64,000 bases of DNA from Brachynemurus nebulosus (GCA_035578155.1 JAPWDM010000005.1:496001-560000); one strand, 5' to 3'. Numbered from the stretch's first letter, positions 22,870-34,333 are shown. Numbers and translations are program-made. The notes: generated by a model from the sequence alone, not told the origin.

Positions 22870-23461
22870 CAGTGGCGTAGCGTGCCTTGGAGGGGCCCTG
22901 TATTAAAATTAGTTGGGGGGCCCAAATGGATGGTAAAGATTTCTCACAAAAGAAACAAAAATTCTTGCATTAAATTAAAATAAATATTTACTGATTATAA
23001 GTTATCGCTTCCACCTAGAAATTGAGCCAAGTCAAACAATTCAAGTTAAATATACACTTTTCTTGGCTTTTTCCGGCAAATTGATTTATTAAATCATCTA
23101 TAGCTGAAGACGGTTTCAGTTTTTCTAAAATTTCTGCCCCTATAGACAACAGTGACAAGTCTGATAGGCGTTCCTGCCCCATCGAAGTCTCATTTTTGAA
23201 GTTACCCATGTTGCCCACTTTTGGCCGCACGCTTAACCCGGGAAAAAAGGGGTCGCTTTTTTAACTTTTGTCATTTTTGAAGTGAAAACTCTATTATAGG
23301 CACGTATGACAGTTTTTTTATGTTTTTTTCCCGGGAAGCACGAGATTAAGTGACATTGTGGATAACATTTTACTAATTTTTGCTTACACACGTTAGGGGC
23401 CTCTGTAGCCCGGGGGCCCCGTATCACTGATACGGCTGATACGGCGATAACTACGCTCCTG
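22870..23461 (-). mobile_element. hAT transposon copy 1 (internally deleted, inverted)
   Basis: The ends CAGTGGCGTAGCG (22870) and CTACGCTCCTG (23461) are bounded by perfect octamers GTCATTAT (22862-22869, 23462-23469). On the minus strand it begins like the copies at 27006 and 33441 (CGTATCAGCCGTATCA, GGGGCCCCCGGGCTACAGAGG) and ends with the same transposase C-terminus. Most of the transposase is missing, joined through an unrelated-looking segment around 23220-23300. Confidence 0.9.
23015..23230 (-). pseudogene. hAT transposase C-terminal fragment
   Basis: The minus-strand frame contains TSMGQERLSDLSLLS, EILEKLKPSSAIDDLINQFA and EKCIFNLNCL. These align with the end of the transposase remnants at 33855-34187 and 27278-27796. 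This is the helical tail immediately after the hATC dimerisation motif, which is itself deleted here. The segment before TSMGQ (MRPKVGNMGNFKNE) has no counterpart in the other two copies as far as I can see. The fragment cannot encode an active transposase. Confidence 0.65.
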
Positions 23462-23520
23462 GTCATTATACTGGACTTAACTACTATGGTCATGTGCGCA
23501 GTATTATGTAAGTACAAATT

Positions 23521-25122
23521 AGTTTTACAATAAATATAATACAGTATTTTAATAATTTAGGGACTAATATTTTATGTGTTTATGGGTGAAATTTTGCTAT
23601 CATCTACATGTGTTGTGTTATGTTAAGACATGTGCTACTATGTGCCCTAAATAAAAAAGCTGAATCCCATTTTTTTCCCTTTATAACCAATGCTATTGTT
23701 GGGAAAAAATTAAAAATTTTTTTGAACAAAGAATTCGTTTTGGAAGTGCATGGATTGATTCCAAAGATGTTGGAATTATGAGGATAGAATCGATGGACAG
23801 ATAGACAGATGGTCATGACGAAATTATAAGCGTTTTGAGATTTTTTCTTTGGAATCCTAAAAAAAAGAATAATATACATACATATAACACCACTAAACAT
23901 AATAGTATATAAAGCACATTAAAACATTGTAAACGCAATGCATAGCTTTATATGTATTGTCTAAAATAATATTTTTTCATATAAAATTTAACTTCATTAA
24001 GACTGTTATCTTAATCTAATCGCAACACTCAACTTCAATACTCCACTACATTAATAAAATAATGATGTTATAAACCTTTGTACAGTCTGGTCCGTCTTTC
24101 TACACCGCTTTTTATTATTAACCAATTAATGCTAATTACATATTATTTCTTATATTTTTATGGTCTTTTTTCGCATCGAATTTGGGAGACGACACTGTAA
24201 AAAAATTTTATGGCCCGGTTAAAATAATTATGACAAATAAGGTTTTAAATAATTTTAGCATAAATCAATGACTAATTTTTTAGGAAATCCTGATTGAAAG
24301 GGCATCGTGATGATTAGTAGGTACTTCGAGAACATTTTTTAATCTATTAATTGGTGTAACCTTGCTATGTTTCCTATCCGATTACGTATGTTTGCGTTTT
24401 GGTAAATTTTTTTTTTTTGGAATAAATAGGTAAAATTATGAATGACCATGAATCAGTCATAAAATTGGTTTGATATTGACCGTAAAATTTTTACAGGATA
24501 CTTGTAATTATTTTTATAAAATCAAAAAATAATTGCAACTTTAGTTTTCGTATCCAAAGTGTCCTAATTTTACCAGTTGTTTGAATCATCCTGTATGTTC
24601 CGTGTAAGTAGACACACATATTATCGGTGTCAAAATATGTAATGGCCGGATTCGTGCATTCATTTTTTTTACATTTTTTACTATCTATACGGTCATTTAC
24701 GATTATAACCAAATAATAAATAAACAAAGCGGAAATTTATAGCTCAGCAGTGAACAGAGTTAACCAACCGGCCAGCGTTGTACTTCCGTTCCAAGCAAAC
24801 ACCATTTTTATTATTTTTATTATTATTATTTTTTTTTTCGTTCTGACTGACACAAAACAATTTTTATTATATTTTTTAAAATAATTAGATTGGATACATT
24901 TTTATTATTTTTGATATAGAAACTTACATTGTTGTTTTTAATGTAATAATTTCATTGTACGTGTATACATGTTTATGTATAAGTTGAGAAGATGGCGAAA
25001 AAATTCTAAATTAAGTAGTCATTTTGCACTAGCAATTTTACCCAAGACAACCTTCGATATCAAATTTAAAAAAAAAAAAAATTAATTACGAACAAATCAG
25101 TTCCCATAGCCATAAAGAGTTT
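23521..25122. other. Unannotated A+T-rich tract
   Basis: Frames of 98 codons (23604-23900 minus) and 78 codons (24491-24727 minus) have no recognisable domain. Runs of TTATTATTATT occur near 24810-24835. No RNA or element boundary was identified. Confidence 0.5.
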
Positions 25123-25288
25123 AGGAGTCTCCACATTCTCGCCGAGGTTGGACGAGGTTCCTCATCGAGTTCCTCGCTGAGGTTGGCTCAGCCATATGAG
25201 TTGCATTAAAACACCAACCGCGAAACACAAAGAAATGGCCCTCTACATTCTCGTTTCGTCCAACCTCGGCGAGAATGTGGAGACTCCT
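25123..25288. mobile_element. Short foldback MITE with AGGAGTCTCC ends, 166 bp
   Basis: The left end AGGAGTCTCCACATTCTCGC and right end GCGAGAATGTGGAGACTCCT are perfect inverted repeats, continuing for about 30 bp. The interior is richer in G+C than the flanks. The target duplication could be TTT or TTA and is not decisive; TTA would fit PIF/Harbinger. Confidence 0.75.
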
Positions 25289-26997
25289 TTTAGTGAAATA
25301 TTCCCTAATTTTGTCTGTTGTATCCTTAGTTCATAATTTTTTCCGTCACGGCGTAAACGATTTCTTTCAGACAATTAACAAAATATTAGACTTTAAAGCC
25401 AAATTATTTTACTAAAAAGAATTTTCAATTCTGTATTGATTTCAATATTTAATCATTTTAGTCAATTTCGTAAACGAGGTTAGGGTTTCTGTGACATACT
25501 CACATCTGACAACATCACATTTTCGGAATCATTAAAAAATATTGTATTTTCACAGATGAGGCAGATGAAGCCTACATATAAGAAAAGTGTGGTCCGAAAG
25601 TTGTAATAAGCTGCATTTTATACTGCTTACTGACTAGTCGTCCATCGGCTTCACAAGAGTAAACAACCATTGTTAACTGGTGGCCACAGTGGTGGCTGTT
25701 GATTGTTACATCGTGGTTACATCACTAGTATCAGATACATACATATAGTTGTTCGATAGTATGTATCCACTCCCACCTCGCACCTCGCGCTACATACATA
25801 CCGAATATCACACATACTAAGATCCACTATACTACACATACAAACACAAACTCTAAATATGTATATAACCATAGAAAGTGGGGATGCCTCGCTGCCAAGT
25901 TTGATGTCGTAAAATTCTGGCGACAGCCGGAATGCTAACTATCATATAACATAGTTTGGCCCCTTGTGAATTTTAAAAGTTCCTCAGTCTTTTTTGAAAA
26001 ACTATATAGGAGAATCTTCGTGGGTGATTTTGAAAATGTGATGGTGATGGTGACTTGATATGTTTGGAAACTTAACTAACTCATGGGAATCATATTTTTC
26101 CCATCGGGGTACGGTAGAGTTTTATAGGTTGTGGAACTATTCAAAATTTTTATTTTTATTTCATCTAACTTGTTAAAATTTTATTTTAAGAACTGTATGA
26201 TCTAGAGTTGTGACCTTAAGACCAGTTCAACTTGGTTTTTTAACATGGGCCATTCCAGCTTTTTTTGCTGTGCTGTGATTTAAGACTTAAAAATCCTGCC
26301 CGGTCTCGTTTTGTAAATTTTGTTAGGTAACGAAAATATTTATATTTAATTTTAATTTTCAAATATTATCGCAACATCGTTACAAATATTATGAATAGAA
26401 TTTTCATCAGTTTCCATATAAAAAAGACTTCATTTATAAATGAAAAAATATTTTGTTAAAAAACTGCAATAAAAATTTGCGTTTAATAAGGAACGAGGAA
26501 GAGGCGGTGGTTATAATGAATTTCCTGAATAAATAATTGAAATAAGAAATTTTTTGATATCCTTTAATGAGATATTATATGACACATTATACCCACAAAA
26601 CGGTTTAGTTTAGCAACGATATAATAAGTAATTTGAAAATTGCCATTTCCCGTCTGTGTATTGTGGATATTTTTAACAAAAATTACACAATATTATGATT
26701 ACAACATTGAGCAGCAAACAGTATGACAGTTGTTAATTGTCTTTTAACAATCAACAGTTCGTAGGTATGATTTATTGTTTCCAATTTTTAATGCAAAAAT
26801 TGTTGATTATTATAAATAATTAGAAGAATTGTTCCATAATTATCTTACTAAAATGATACTGCAAAAAATTACCATGTGTTTTACGTTTTTTAAAATTTCT
26901 TTTAACTATACGTAAAACGCAGTAGTTCCATCAAATCTCAAACACGATAGTAGAAATCGAAAATTTACCTCAAAATTTCTTTGGAGCATATCCATCT
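25289..26997. other. Unannotated A+T-rich tract
   Basis: A small hairpin near 26730-26760 (TTGTTAATTG facing CAATCAACAG) and scattered short frames are all that was seen. Confidence 0.5.
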
Positions 26998-27005
26998 ATT
27001 GAAGA

Positions 27006-27928
27006 CAGGGGCGTAGCTACGGCCGTATCAGCCGTATCAATGATACGGGGCCCCCGAGCTACAGAGGCCCCTAACGTGTGTAAGCAAAAATTAGTAAAAT
27101 GTTATCCACAATGTCACTTAATCTCGTGCTTCCCGGTAGAAAAAGATACAAAAAAACTGTCATATGACAGAATTTCAGACCCGGAATCATATTTCAAAGT
27201 CAATATATACTATTGTTGTTTAGATATATTAATTTCTCAAACTAAACAGATTTCAGAGCCTTTGTGACCTGAGTAATATGTTCGAAGTATTACAACCGGA
27301 GAAACTCCTATCTTCTTCAAACGAAGTGATAAAAAACGCTTCCATAAAACTGTCGGTTAAATACAGTAAAGACATCTCAGTTAGTCTTTATGAACAATTA
27401 ATTGCACTGAAAATTTGCTTAAAATCTGAAATTCAAAAAATTCATTCCATTAAGGAGCTCATGGAATTATTGCTGATAAAATTCAATAGCCTTGCATCCA
27501 GTTTTCCGGGGGTAATAACACCATGCTTTCTATTCTTGACCCTTCCAGTTACAACCGCAACAGCTGAAAGAAGTTTTTCAAAATTAAAACTGATAAAAAA
27601 TTACCTAAGGACTTCGATCGGGCAGGTCATCAAACTTGTCACTATTGTTTATAGAGGCAGAAATTCTAAAAAAAAAACTGAAACTGTCTTCAGCTATATA
27701 GATGATTTAATAAATCAATTTGCCGAAAAAGGGCAAGAAAAATGTATATTTAATTTGAATTGTTTGGCTAGCTCAATTTCTAGGAGGAAGCGATAACTTA
27801 TTATCAATAAATATCTATTTTAATTTAATGCAAGCATTTTTGTTTCTTTTGTGAGAAATCTTTACCCTTCATTTGGGCCCCCCAACTAATTTTGATACAG
27901 GGCCCCTCTAACGCACGCTACGCCACTG
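27006..27928 (+). mobile_element. hAT transposon copy 2, 923 bp
   Basis: CAGGGGCGTAGCTACGGCCG at 27006 and GCACGCTACGCCACTG at 27928 lie between perfect octamers ATTGAAGA (26998-27005, 27929-27936). Inside are the shared 5' block with GGGGCCCCCGAGCTACAGAGG-like sequence and a transposase C-terminal region. An autonomous hAT is usually 2.5-5 kb, so most of the gene has been lost. Confidence 0.92.
27278..27796 (+). pseudogene. hAT transposase C-terminal region with hATC dimerisation motif
   Basis: The 172-residue frame opens MFEVLQPEKLLSSSNE and carries, at residues 86-107, LFLTLPVTTATAERSFSKLK, the conserved signature of the hAT C-terminal dimerisation domain (Pro, the A.ER.FS core, then a hydrophobic helix). 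Compared with the sibling at 33855-34187, a small deletion after residue 116 shifts the frame until about residue 146, after which IDDLINQFAEKGQEKCIFN and the terminal SSISRRKR are back in frame. The catalytic DDE region and the zinc finger are absent. The parent is probably a hAT of the kind related to TTF-finger/ZMYM-type proteins, which is an inference from the motif style. It lies on the plus strand of the element at 27006-27928 and ends about 130 bp before the right terminus. Confidence 0.8.
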
Positions 27929-27936
27929 ATTGAAGA

Positions 27937-28449
27937 TGCAACATTAAATTTTATGAACACAATTTTCTTTTTTTTTAAGTTTTGCTCAATAAAATAATAA
28001 ACAAAACTTAACGAATTATCCTACTATCGAATAATAAATCTTGAGAATGTTAAATATGTTTACAAAACTGTCTATAAAAGTTAGGCTCTTTTTCGAAATA
28101 AAAAGTAAAAAGGAAGCCCCGCGCCGTTGTATACTGAGCGAAGATTGTTCAAACAAATTTATTGTCACCGTGTTAAAATATTTTAATCTATTTTACATAA
28201 TTTAAACACTGATTTAATCAATTCAAACTCAAAACCCACAGAAACAAAAAGAGTAATATTTGAATTGTTCTACTCTTGGAATTTAAATATTTCTTTTCTT
28301 TCTTTGACTTTTATTTGTACATAATTTCAATGACATAATTACAACAGGTGTTTAGATTTTTTCAAAATGAATTTTTTGAGTAGGTTTCCATTGATTTTTT
28401 TTTTTTTTTGATAATTAAAGAAGTGAAGTGAAATTATTGAAATTTTGAA
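27937..28449. other. Unannotated A+T-rich tract
   Basis: No gene or element boundary was seen. Confidence 0.5.
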
Positions 28450-28772
28450 AGCGTCAATATTTCGAAAATGGTGACACTAACGCTATATTAAAATATCTAA
28501 AACTAACCGTGCAAATAAATTTCGATCATTTTCGATAAAAACCGTAACCGAACGGAAAACTAGGAAAAAATTCGCTAATAAAAGAATGCAAGAAAGTGCG
28601 AGATTTTTTAGCAATACCAAGACCAAGACTGCATTTTGCAAGACTAAGACCAAGACCAAGACCAAGACTCAAACTGCTCTAGCAAGATCAAGACCAAGCA
28701 TCTTAATGCAAGAACAAGACCAATACCAAGACTGCCAAGTCGTGGTCTTAGTCTTGCATTTGCTCATTACTA
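28450..28772. mobile_element. hAT-type MITE with CAAGACCAAGAC array (partial copy)
   Basis: The right end GTCTTGCATTTGCTCATTACTA at 28772 and the adjoining array of 6-bp CAAGAC/CAAGAC-like units match the complete copy at 50424-50805. A matching left terminus was not found, so the left limit is approximate and the copy is probably truncated or decayed on that side. Confidence 0.55.
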
Positions 28773-28785
28773 ATAACTAGTACTT

Positions 28786-28995
28786 TGCAAGGGTTAACCA
28801 AACACTAGTTCTATAGGAATGGTAGATCAAGGTTCGATTCTTTGGACCGATTATGTTTGTGAAGTTATTCCTGCAATTCTTCTTCACTATCTCAGTTGAA
28901 TATCGACATAATTCCACTAAGAGGACAGCTGTGGACCCAAACCTTCCAAATCGTAACTTCCATCGGTTTCGGTGTTTCACCCGTAACAATAAAGA
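28786..28995 (+). repeat. tRNA-derived SINE (family C), copy 1
   Basis: A B box (GGTTCGATTC at about 28831) is followed by TATGTTTGTGAAG, a pyrimidine-rich stretch, GTTGAATATCGACATA and a tail, the same order as in the better-preserved copy at 41738-41957. The tRNA-like head is badly decayed. Confidence 0.5.
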
Positions 28996-29712
28996 CAAAA
29001 AATAGATCAATTAAAACAAAATTTTCAAAATAGTATTTTTGGCTTGTAAATTATGAATCACTCTGTATGTTCTTATGAAGTGATGGATGAAGTGTTTATA
29101 CATTATTTGTGCGTGCAATGTTTTTATGTACTGGAAGTGCATATATAATATGTATATGTATTTGTACGTATCGGTACTCATTGGTAAGTGCAAATACTTG
29201 CATACATAATAATTGTTAATTTTCACACTTTTAAAACACAATCTATGTTTAAATGAATGAATGCGTGTGTGCATCCTTGTTTATCTAATGCATGGCAATT
29301 ATATTTTAATGATTACCTCTCACAGCAGACTGCAGTTAATCACTGAAACGTAAATACATTATAAACATACATTTATAGTTAAGTTTTAAAACATAGATAG
29401 TTCTTATGTGCATAGATTTACTATCGATGTACAGTGCCTTTTTAATATTGCTCTCAACATTCAAAACTGTAGATTATGAAAAATCGTAATAATTTAAAAA
29501 AATTACTAACCGTCTCCTCACGAATCTTGGTATTATAATTAAATTTGGTCTCGTAAACATATTCCGTTAACTAAATACCTACCATAGTCTGTAAAAATCC
29601 ATAGTCCAGAAACCCACTTTCCCAAATTACGAATTTAAGTGCCCCTAAATTCAAAATAATTCTATGAATTCAAGCAAAATAAAAATAAAAAAAAATTCTT
29701 TGAAATTACCCG
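28996..29712. other. Unannotated A+T-rich tract
   Basis: Low-complexity DNA with TATGTATATGTAT-like words and no recognised gene or element. Confidence 0.5.
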
Positions 29713-29952
29713 CGTGAAGCTGGCCCCACCAAGAGCAGCACTAATTTTAGAAGTAGTTCAATAAATTAGTGCCCAATTAGTGCTGATCAACTGTCACGAT
29801 TGGCACTGTCACGATCGTGAAGCTGGCCCTACCCAAAAGTTAGTACCATTTAATCAATGTTCCTATTGAGCACTAATTTTTGACATCATTGAGCACTAAT
29901 TTCTTGAACTATCACTAAAATTAGTGTTGCTCCTGGTGGGGCCAGCTTCACG
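29713..29952. mobile_element. Foldback MITE with CGTGAAGCTGGCCCCACC ends, 240 bp
   Basis: The left terminus CGTGAAGCTGGCCCCACC and right terminus GGTGGGGCCAGCTTCACG are perfect inverted repeats, continuing with GCACTAATTTTAG-type words. A third copy of the terminus occurs inside (about 29815-29833), so the unit may be a nested or tandem pair. No target duplication was found. Confidence 0.7.
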
Positions 29953-31329
29953 AGGGTCTTGAATTCTGCTTATTCATAAAACCGCAATTATCATCAAAAT
30001 ATTGCAACACGTTTGTCTTTCAATAAAAAAATTTAATTTTGTCATAAAAAAAGTTTTCCTGATGTGAACTTTATGAAAGACACTGTATATATAGTCTAAG
30101 TTCACAAAAGAGTTGAGCAGTCAAAATTATTCACCCAGAGTCTGTTAGCATAATGCTGTTCTATAGATAAGTTTATGTTGCCACCTGGAAATCTGGTTAG
30201 AATTTGTTTAAATAGAATTGAAAAAGTAGTGTTTGCAAGTAATATTTGCATTTTTAAAATTTGTTCAAAGATCAGAAATTTTATAATATCTTTAATAAAT
30301 CTCACCAAACTGAAAGCGAAAAATCAAAATTTGTCGAAGTAAATTGAGATCGCTCATAGTATCCTTGCAAATACTCATGTTAAATAATGTGGGAATAACT
30401 TTGTTGGGACACGAGACTAAAAAGAGTTTTTATTTCTCAAGCGAATATAGATATTTGAAAAAGATATTGAAAATAAATTATTTAATAAAGCCATACCAAA
30501 AATACAGTTTATTTATGTCCTACTGTTTCCTTTTAACACAGATGGATTAAGTAGAAATATTTTTAATTTACAAATTGATTTTAAGTTTTATTTCGCAATC
30601 ACTAACTATAATTTCCTAGTCCACAAAAAATTGGTTGATTCTATCTACATATGACGATCTATACCTACATCTAATACTTATTTAGAATGAAAGAAGAAAT
30701 AATTTGTAGTTCGTTATACCGCTAATAAAATTACGTATAGACACTTCTACCGAACAAAGTAAATGTTTTCACACTTAAGTACAATATTTTTGCAAAATAT
30801 TTAATGGCGTTAAAAAAAGCACTTCTGAAACATAAAATATACTTTTAATTTGTTTTTGTAATTGCAAAAAAGGTAATTTCAAATATGCATATTATGCATA
30901 ATAATATTAATTTATGCTGAAAATTAGTATCTGTAAATGTTCATTTAGTGCCTTTTACGATCAACAAGATGATAAATCTTTATCTAGATCAATTGTTTCT
31001 TCGGGCAGATTAAATAATAAATAATTTTGTTTTTTTTTTTCTTTTTTTTTTGATATTTAAAAAACAGAGATTCTTTCCTATGTCTATTTAACCCAGTTCA
31101 TTTGAAACAAAGTAAAAAGCAATCCTGTTTCCAAAAAGAGATAGCATATAAGAAATTTAGCTTTCTCGCCAGGGTCATTCCTTAACACTTTCAGTTCCAT
31201 GGCTTCGGCATCCGAAACCAAACAATACATCCACAGAGGCCGACCGCGATCAATATTTAAAATAATAAACGAAACACTTAAAAATATTTATAAAAAAGAT
31301 TTTATATTATTCTAATAAAAATATGTAGA
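29953..31329. other. Unannotated A+T-rich tract
   Basis: It includes T-rich runs near 31026-31050 and frames without domains. No RNA gene or element boundary was identified. Confidence 0.5.
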
Positions 31330-31520
31330 TTAAAAATCACAAAGTGATCGAAAAAATTATCCGGATCGGCCGGGAATCGAACCCAGGATCTCCTGGTAAC
31401 TAGCCAGGTGTGCTATCCATTACACCATCGATCCTTTGCTCGACAGGCGCCCGATGCAGACAACATTCAATCACTTATGTGTATGTACTCTCTATAATGC
31501 GAGAAGCAATTACAATTTTT
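31330..31520 (-). repeat. tRNA-centred dispersed repeat (family B), copy 4 (best preserved)
   Basis: The minus strand has a leader (31520-31435), a tRNA-like cloverleaf (31434-31363) and a tail with GATAATTTTTTCGATCAC. The leader and tail align with copies near 1.3, 12.2 and 19.4 kb, showing that the repeated unit is longer than the tRNA-like part on both sides. Confidence 0.65.
31363..31434 (-). tRNA. tRNA-Thr(AGT)-like sequence inside a dispersed repeat (probable pseudogene)
   Basis: Reading the minus strand 5' to 3': acceptor GGATCGA pairs with CCGATCC at six of seven positions; D stem GTGT/GCAC; anticodon stem CCTGG/CCAGG perfect with loop CTAGTTA (anticodon AGT, Thr); T stem CTGGG/CCCGG with loop TTCGATT. 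The total is 72 nt with discriminator G. A and B boxes are intact. Since three degenerate relatives share its flanks, it is best read as the tRNA-derived part of a mobile repeat. A functional tRNA cannot be excluded from the fold alone, but the acceptor mismatch and repeated flanks count against it. Confidence 0.45.
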
Positions 31521-33105
31521 CAATTTCAAATATTACAATTTTACAATAATATTTTTATCCGCATATGTATGTGTGTGTATGTTGTATGCTTGTCTGTATG
31601 TGTATTTTATTAAAATAATAATAACTATGTACTCATCTTTTGACCTGCATAAGCATAACACATATGTATTGAATCATTTAGTGTTCTGTGGAATCATTTT
31701 ATGTACTAACTTGTTTACATAAAATTTGTTTAAAAATATTATCGGCTTCCGGGGACGTTCACTGTGAAAGTGCTCGGGCCTCATAGTGTTAATTGTGGCG
31801 TAGCTCACTGTTGTCGAGTTAAATTGAATCGTACAATCCCGCTGAAACTTCAGCGCTGACAGTACAAAGCAGGAACGGATCTGACGGTAATTTTTCAGCA
31901 ATATTTACGACTTTTTTCTCAAACCCTCTCGAGACAGCCCTAGACTCTGAGATAAGTGAAATAGATCAAAAGAATCTGTCTTTAGACTTATCAAGTTCTC
32001 AATACAAACAACAAAAGCAGGTACAATTCCATTATTCCATAATTACGCCATCAAATCTAAATACACACTGCCTCGCTAAAACATTAAAATGTTGACTCTA
32101 TTGAAAATGTCCATTACTGGATAACGGTATTTAACTAATAACCATAAAAAAAATTCATAGAAAGTACTGCTTACTTGCTGAAATACACAAAAACACAAAA
32201 AACTCATTCTGTGCGTTTCTTATACATATACGTTAAAACAATTAAAGAGAAAACAACATATTCATATAGAACTTTACACGTATTCCGTATACAGCAAGTT
32301 TATAAAAATATGGAAAGTCAAAGAACTTGAATGACAAATTAAAATAATAAATAAAGAATTTGTAAAAAATATTGAATGAAAAAAACAATAACAAAACGGC
32401 AAATGAAATAAAGTATTGTCATAAAAAAAAAGTGATGAAGGAAAAAACAAAAAACAAAAATAAAAATAAAAATAGTTACGACAATAACAAGAGACGAGCG
32501 ACGGACGCATCGCATCGTGAAGCAGAAATATGAATGTAACTAAAAACGCAGCCATTTCAAACACACAGAATGGTAAACTGTTTAATAGGCATAATAAAAT
32601 AATGTGAGAATGAATGCCTCACAAAGGTGTTAAGTAAGGTAAAATCTAAATTCGATATTAGATTATTAAAATAATTTACGAATATAACCACTGATAGTCC
32701 TTCTTTGAAGTATAAACTGAAAGTTGAGGGGATCTAATTACTCTTTTGCTCAGCTATTACAACAAAAAGTCTTAGTACATGTTGAAAACTGTTTGGGTCT
32801 TAAAATTAATCGTGCTCAATTCAAAATTTAAATTTTCATAATGGACGATTTATTTAAACTAAAAATATGCATACTGAAAAATGGTTTTTGTTATGATACC
32901 CGGAAACTATTAGATATTTTAGTGAAATACGGCATCAAATAAAATTATGTAGTTACAATAATTAAAAAGTTGTTGGAGTAATAAAAAATAATTCAACTGT
33001 TATCGTATAATTACAAGACAAAAATATAAATTCTATTGTCAAAAACAAGAAAAAAAATATTAAGCAAACATTAAATTATTTGATAGACAACCTTTTCGGG
33101 TCTTA
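31521..33105. other. Unannotated tract
   Basis: A slightly G+C-richer patch at about 31745-31880 has a 75-codon minus frame without a known domain. The remainder is A+T-rich with nothing recognisable. Confidence 0.5.
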
Positions 33106-33109
33106 GATG

Positions 33110-33215
33110 GGTATATATCTTTTTTCGTCTTAACATTTAAGATTCGAACCCCCATTAACCGTGTTTCATTAAAAATCCAGCTTTTTTACCGATTGGGCCA
33201 CAGAGCCATCAATAT
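33110..33215 (-). repeat. tRNA-like sequence, likely SINE remnant (family D)
   Basis: On the minus strand, TGGCTCTGTGGCCCAATCGG provides an A-box region and GGGGGTTCGAATC a B box, spaced as in a tRNA with an enlarged, A-rich anticodon region. It is flanked by A+T-rich sequence. The fold is too weak for a tRNA gene, so a SINE head is more likely. No second copy was found in the window. Confidence 0.45.
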
Positions 33216-33218
33216 TTT

Positions 33219-33280
33219 CAATGTTTAAATATAATATACTATTACTTGCTTACAATGTTTAAATATAATATACTATTACT
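33219..33280 (+). repeat. 34-bp tandem duplication
   Basis: The word CAATGTTTAAATATAATA and its continuation to ACTATTACT occurs at 33219 and again at 33253, a 34-bp period with no mismatch over the second copy's 28 bp. Confidence 0.7.
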
Positions 33281-33440
33281 AATTACTATTACACTATTAC
33301 TTGTGTTTTGAAGAGAAAATTGTTATGTTTCTATCTTCTTCGTGCAAGTTCACTGAAGATTAAAATACAAGTAACAAGAACTCTGACTTTTAACCAAAAA
33401 AAAAAAAAATTATTTTGTCCCCTACTAACTGAATTAGAAG

Positions 33441-34325
33441 CAGGGGCGCAGATACCGCCGTATCTGTCGTATCAATAATACGGAGCCTCCGGGCTACAGA
33501 GGCCCCTAACGTGTGTAAGCAAAAATTAGTAAAATGTTAGCCAGAATGTCACTTAATCTCGTGCTTCCCGGGAAAGAAACATACAACAAATGTATGTCAA
33601 TGTATACTATTGCTGTTTAGATACATTAATTTCTCAAACTAAACAGATTTCAGAGCCTTTCTGACCTGAGTAATGTGTTCGAAGTACTACAATCGGAGAA
33701 ACTCCTATCTTCTTCAAACGAAGTGATAAAAAACGCTTCCGGAAAACTCGGCTAAATACAATAAAGATATCTTAGCTAATCTTTATGAACAATTAATTGC
33801 ACTGAAAACATGCTTAAAATCTGAAATTAAAAAAATTCATTCCATTAAGGACTCATGGAATTATTGCTGATAAAATTCAATAGCCTTGCATCCAGTTTTC
33901 CGGAGGTAATAACAGCATGCTTTCTATTCTTGACCCTTCCAGTTACAACCGCAACAGCTGAAAGAAGTTTTTCAAAATTAAATCTGATAAAAAATTACCT
34001 GAGGACTTCGATGGGGCAGGAACGGCTATCAGACTTGTCACTATTGTCTTTAGAGGCAGAAATTTTAAAAAAACTTAAAGCGTCTTCAACAATAGATGAC
34101 TTAATAAATCAATTTGCCGAAAAAAAAGAAAATTGTATATTTAATTTGAATTGTTTGGCTAGCTCAATTTCTAGGAGGAAGCGATAACTTATAATCAATA
34201 AATATTTATTTTAATTTAATGCAAGCATTTTTGTTTCTTTTGTGAGAAATCTTTACCCTTCATTTGCCCCCCCCCCCACCAACTAATTTTGATACAGGGC
34301 CCCTCCAAGGCACGCTGCGCCACTG
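33441..34325 (+). mobile_element. hAT transposon copy 3, 885 bp
   Basis: The ends CAGGGGCGCAGATACCGCCG and GCACGCTGCGCCACTG are the same as in copies 1 and 2. The flanking octamers ATTAGAAG (33433-33440) and ATTAGCAG (34326-34333) match at 7 of 8 bases. It carries the same transposase C-terminal region. A run of C at about 34267-34278 near the 3' end has expanded relative to copy 2. Confidence 0.88.
33855..34187 (+). pseudogene. hAT transposase C-terminal region with hATC motif
   Basis: The 110-residue frame starts MELLLIKFNSLASSF and carries LFLTLPVTTATAERSFSKLN at about residues 25-44, followed by LIKNYLRTSMGQERLSDLSL, EILKKLKASS, IDDLINQFAE and the terminal SSISRRKR. This is the hAT dimerisation domain with its complete C-terminal helices. 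A one-base deletion just before the start (compared with 27460) separates it from upstream coding sequence that is still readable in another frame (LYEQLIALKTCLKSEIKKIH). The catalytic core and zinc finger are missing. It is the least damaged of the three C-termini here and a good template for finding the autonomous parent. Confidence 0.8.
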
Positions 34326-34333
34326 ATTAGCAG

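Larger units (their letters stand above)
22482..23520 (-). mobile_element. Uncharacterised dispersed element, copy 1 (interrupted by a hAT)
   Basis: The left edge GCGTTTCTCAATCTTTC followed by GGCCCGGTAAAATGGG resembles a hAT terminus. From 22490 to 22823 the minus strand aligns with 60713-61073, including a coding stretch and a 3' non-coding part. The hAT at 22870-23461 interrupts the element; on its far side the minus strand resumes with a stretch (about 23517-23470) comparable to the region before 60690. The outer right boundary is not seen. Confidence 0.5.

Noticed and set aside
23604..23900. 98-codon minus-strand frame
   Set aside because: No known domain in this frame or its antisense; probably chance.
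28483..28780. Frames rich in Val-Leu or Lys-Thr on opposite strands
   Set aside because: They are translations of the CAAGAC hexamer array inside a hAT MITE, not protein genes.
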